The notes under the pieces were generated by a model. The model searched no databases, had not been told where the DNA came from, and worked only from the letters and a program-made list of their open reading frames with translations. A DNA stretch of 64,000 bases from Zonotrichia leucophrys gambelii (taxonomy: Eukaryota; Chordata; Aves; Passeriformes; Passerellidae): NCBI RefSeq assembly GCF_028769735.1, contig NC_088170.1, forward strand, positions 60,917,585-60,981,584, given 5' to 3'. Below, piece after piece: positions 63,421-64,000 of this stretch (positions are counted from its first letter, which is position 1; every line of letters begins with the position of its first letter). The position numbers and the translations under genes are program-made.

Positions 63421-64000
63421 TCTCGGTGAAAAAGGTTCAGAGCAAGAAGCCACTGGATGCTGTGACAGTTTTTACTGACGTGTCTGGAGCATCCCACAGG
63501 TCAGTGATGACTTAGAAAGATCCTCAGACTCAGCAGTGGGAGTCCGATGTTGCTGTTGTAGAGGGCTCTCCACAAGTTGCTGAGTTGGATGCAGTCGTCA
63601 GGGCATTTCAGAAATTCCCTGGACCTTTCAATTTGGTCACAGATTCTGAGTATGTCGCAGGTGTAGTGTCTCGAGCTGAGTCAGCTGTTCTTCAAGAGAT
63701 CACTAATAAGAGATTATTTGAATTGCTGAATAGGCTCGTCGAGTTAGTCTCTAACCGCGAGCATCCATTCTATGTCATGCATGTGAGATCACACACAGAC
63801 CTGCCTGGTTTCATTGCGGAGGGTAACCGTCGCGCCGATTCTTTAGCGGCGGCTGCTGTTTCGCAGGCCCTCCTCCCAGATGTGTTCAGTCAGGCTAAAA
63901 TCAGCCACCAACTGTTCCATCAAAATGCCCCTGGCCTGGTTCGTCAATTCAATCTGACGCAGGAGCAGGCCAAGGCAATAGTGGCCACATGTCCCCAATG
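63421..64000 (+). pseudogene. pol: partial endogenous retroviral pol: RNase H and start of integrase (class II, betaretrovirus-like)
   Basis: The frame through 63477 encodes an RNase H domain followed by the N-terminal zinc-binding part of integrase; the pol gene runs off the window end. The four acidic RNase H catalytic positions are all present: Asp 63477-63479 (in a TDVSG context), Glu 63582-63584, Asp 63642-63644 (in TDSEY) and Asp 63837-63839 (in RRADS). An RSH motif lies at 63786-63794. The integrase HHCC finger begins with His 63906-63908 and His 63918-63920, and Cys 63990-63992; the last codon begins TG at 63999, consistent with the second Cys. The spacing is typical of betaretrovirus/ERVK-like elements. 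The frame is interrupted by TAG at 63513-63515, between the first and second catalytic residues, and is otherwise open. Reverse transcriptase, protease and gag are absent upstream. As seen, it cannot make a complete Pol protein. Confidence 0.88.

Overview
This 64 kb window looks like AT-rich vertebrate, most likely avian and probably songbird, nuclear DNA. The evidence is eight fragments of CR1-type non-LTR retrotransposons (five showing the typical 3' tail that ends in ATTCTATGATTCT or CATTCTGTGA-like octamers), a solo LTR of the avian ERVL type, and a class II (betaretrovirus-like) endogenous retrovirus at the right edge. I found no complete cellular protein-coding gene, tRNA, rRNA, CRISPR array or bacterial feature. 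The window reads as a gene desert or the inside of one or more very large introns. The species assignment is inference from repeat content, not from any gene.

Layout. 1-13.2 kb is mostly unique AT-rich DNA with two CR1 3' tips (1684-1769 and 2105-2154). 13.2-16.5 kb carries two minus-strand CR1 fragments. 16.5-22.7 kb holds unique DNA, a short triple repeat, a G-quadruplex-type G-tract (20822-20844) and the best plus-strand CR1 (22271-22713). 22.7-31.8 kb has octamer-containing unique DNA, a 41-bp tandem duplication, a CR1 tip with a neighbouring TAGATA-type microsatellite, and a minus-strand CR1 at 31372-31802. 31.8-47.8 kb is unique AT-rich DNA with one exon-like segment (43496-43573). A solo ERVL-type LTR occupies 47829-48379 and a CR1 3' tip lies at 50131-50227. 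50.2-62.8 kb is mainly unique DNA with another exon-like segment (52817-53009), a G-rich block near 55 kb and a possible degenerate LTR-like repeat at 57115-57510.

The right end (62780-64000) is the most structured part. An LTR-like sequence with a clear AATAAA signal is followed, after only about 120 CpG-rich bases containing a perfect 13-bp palindrome, by the RNase H domain and the start of the integrase zinc-binding domain of a retroviral pol gene. The gag, protease and reverse transcriptase regions that should lie between are missing. The RNase H frame has one TAG stop but is otherwise open to the window end, so this is a relatively young, internally deleted provirus that continues beyond the window.

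Limits: all assignments come from reading by eye. Repeat boundaries are approximate, and the exon-like and regulatory suggestions are weak and marked as such.
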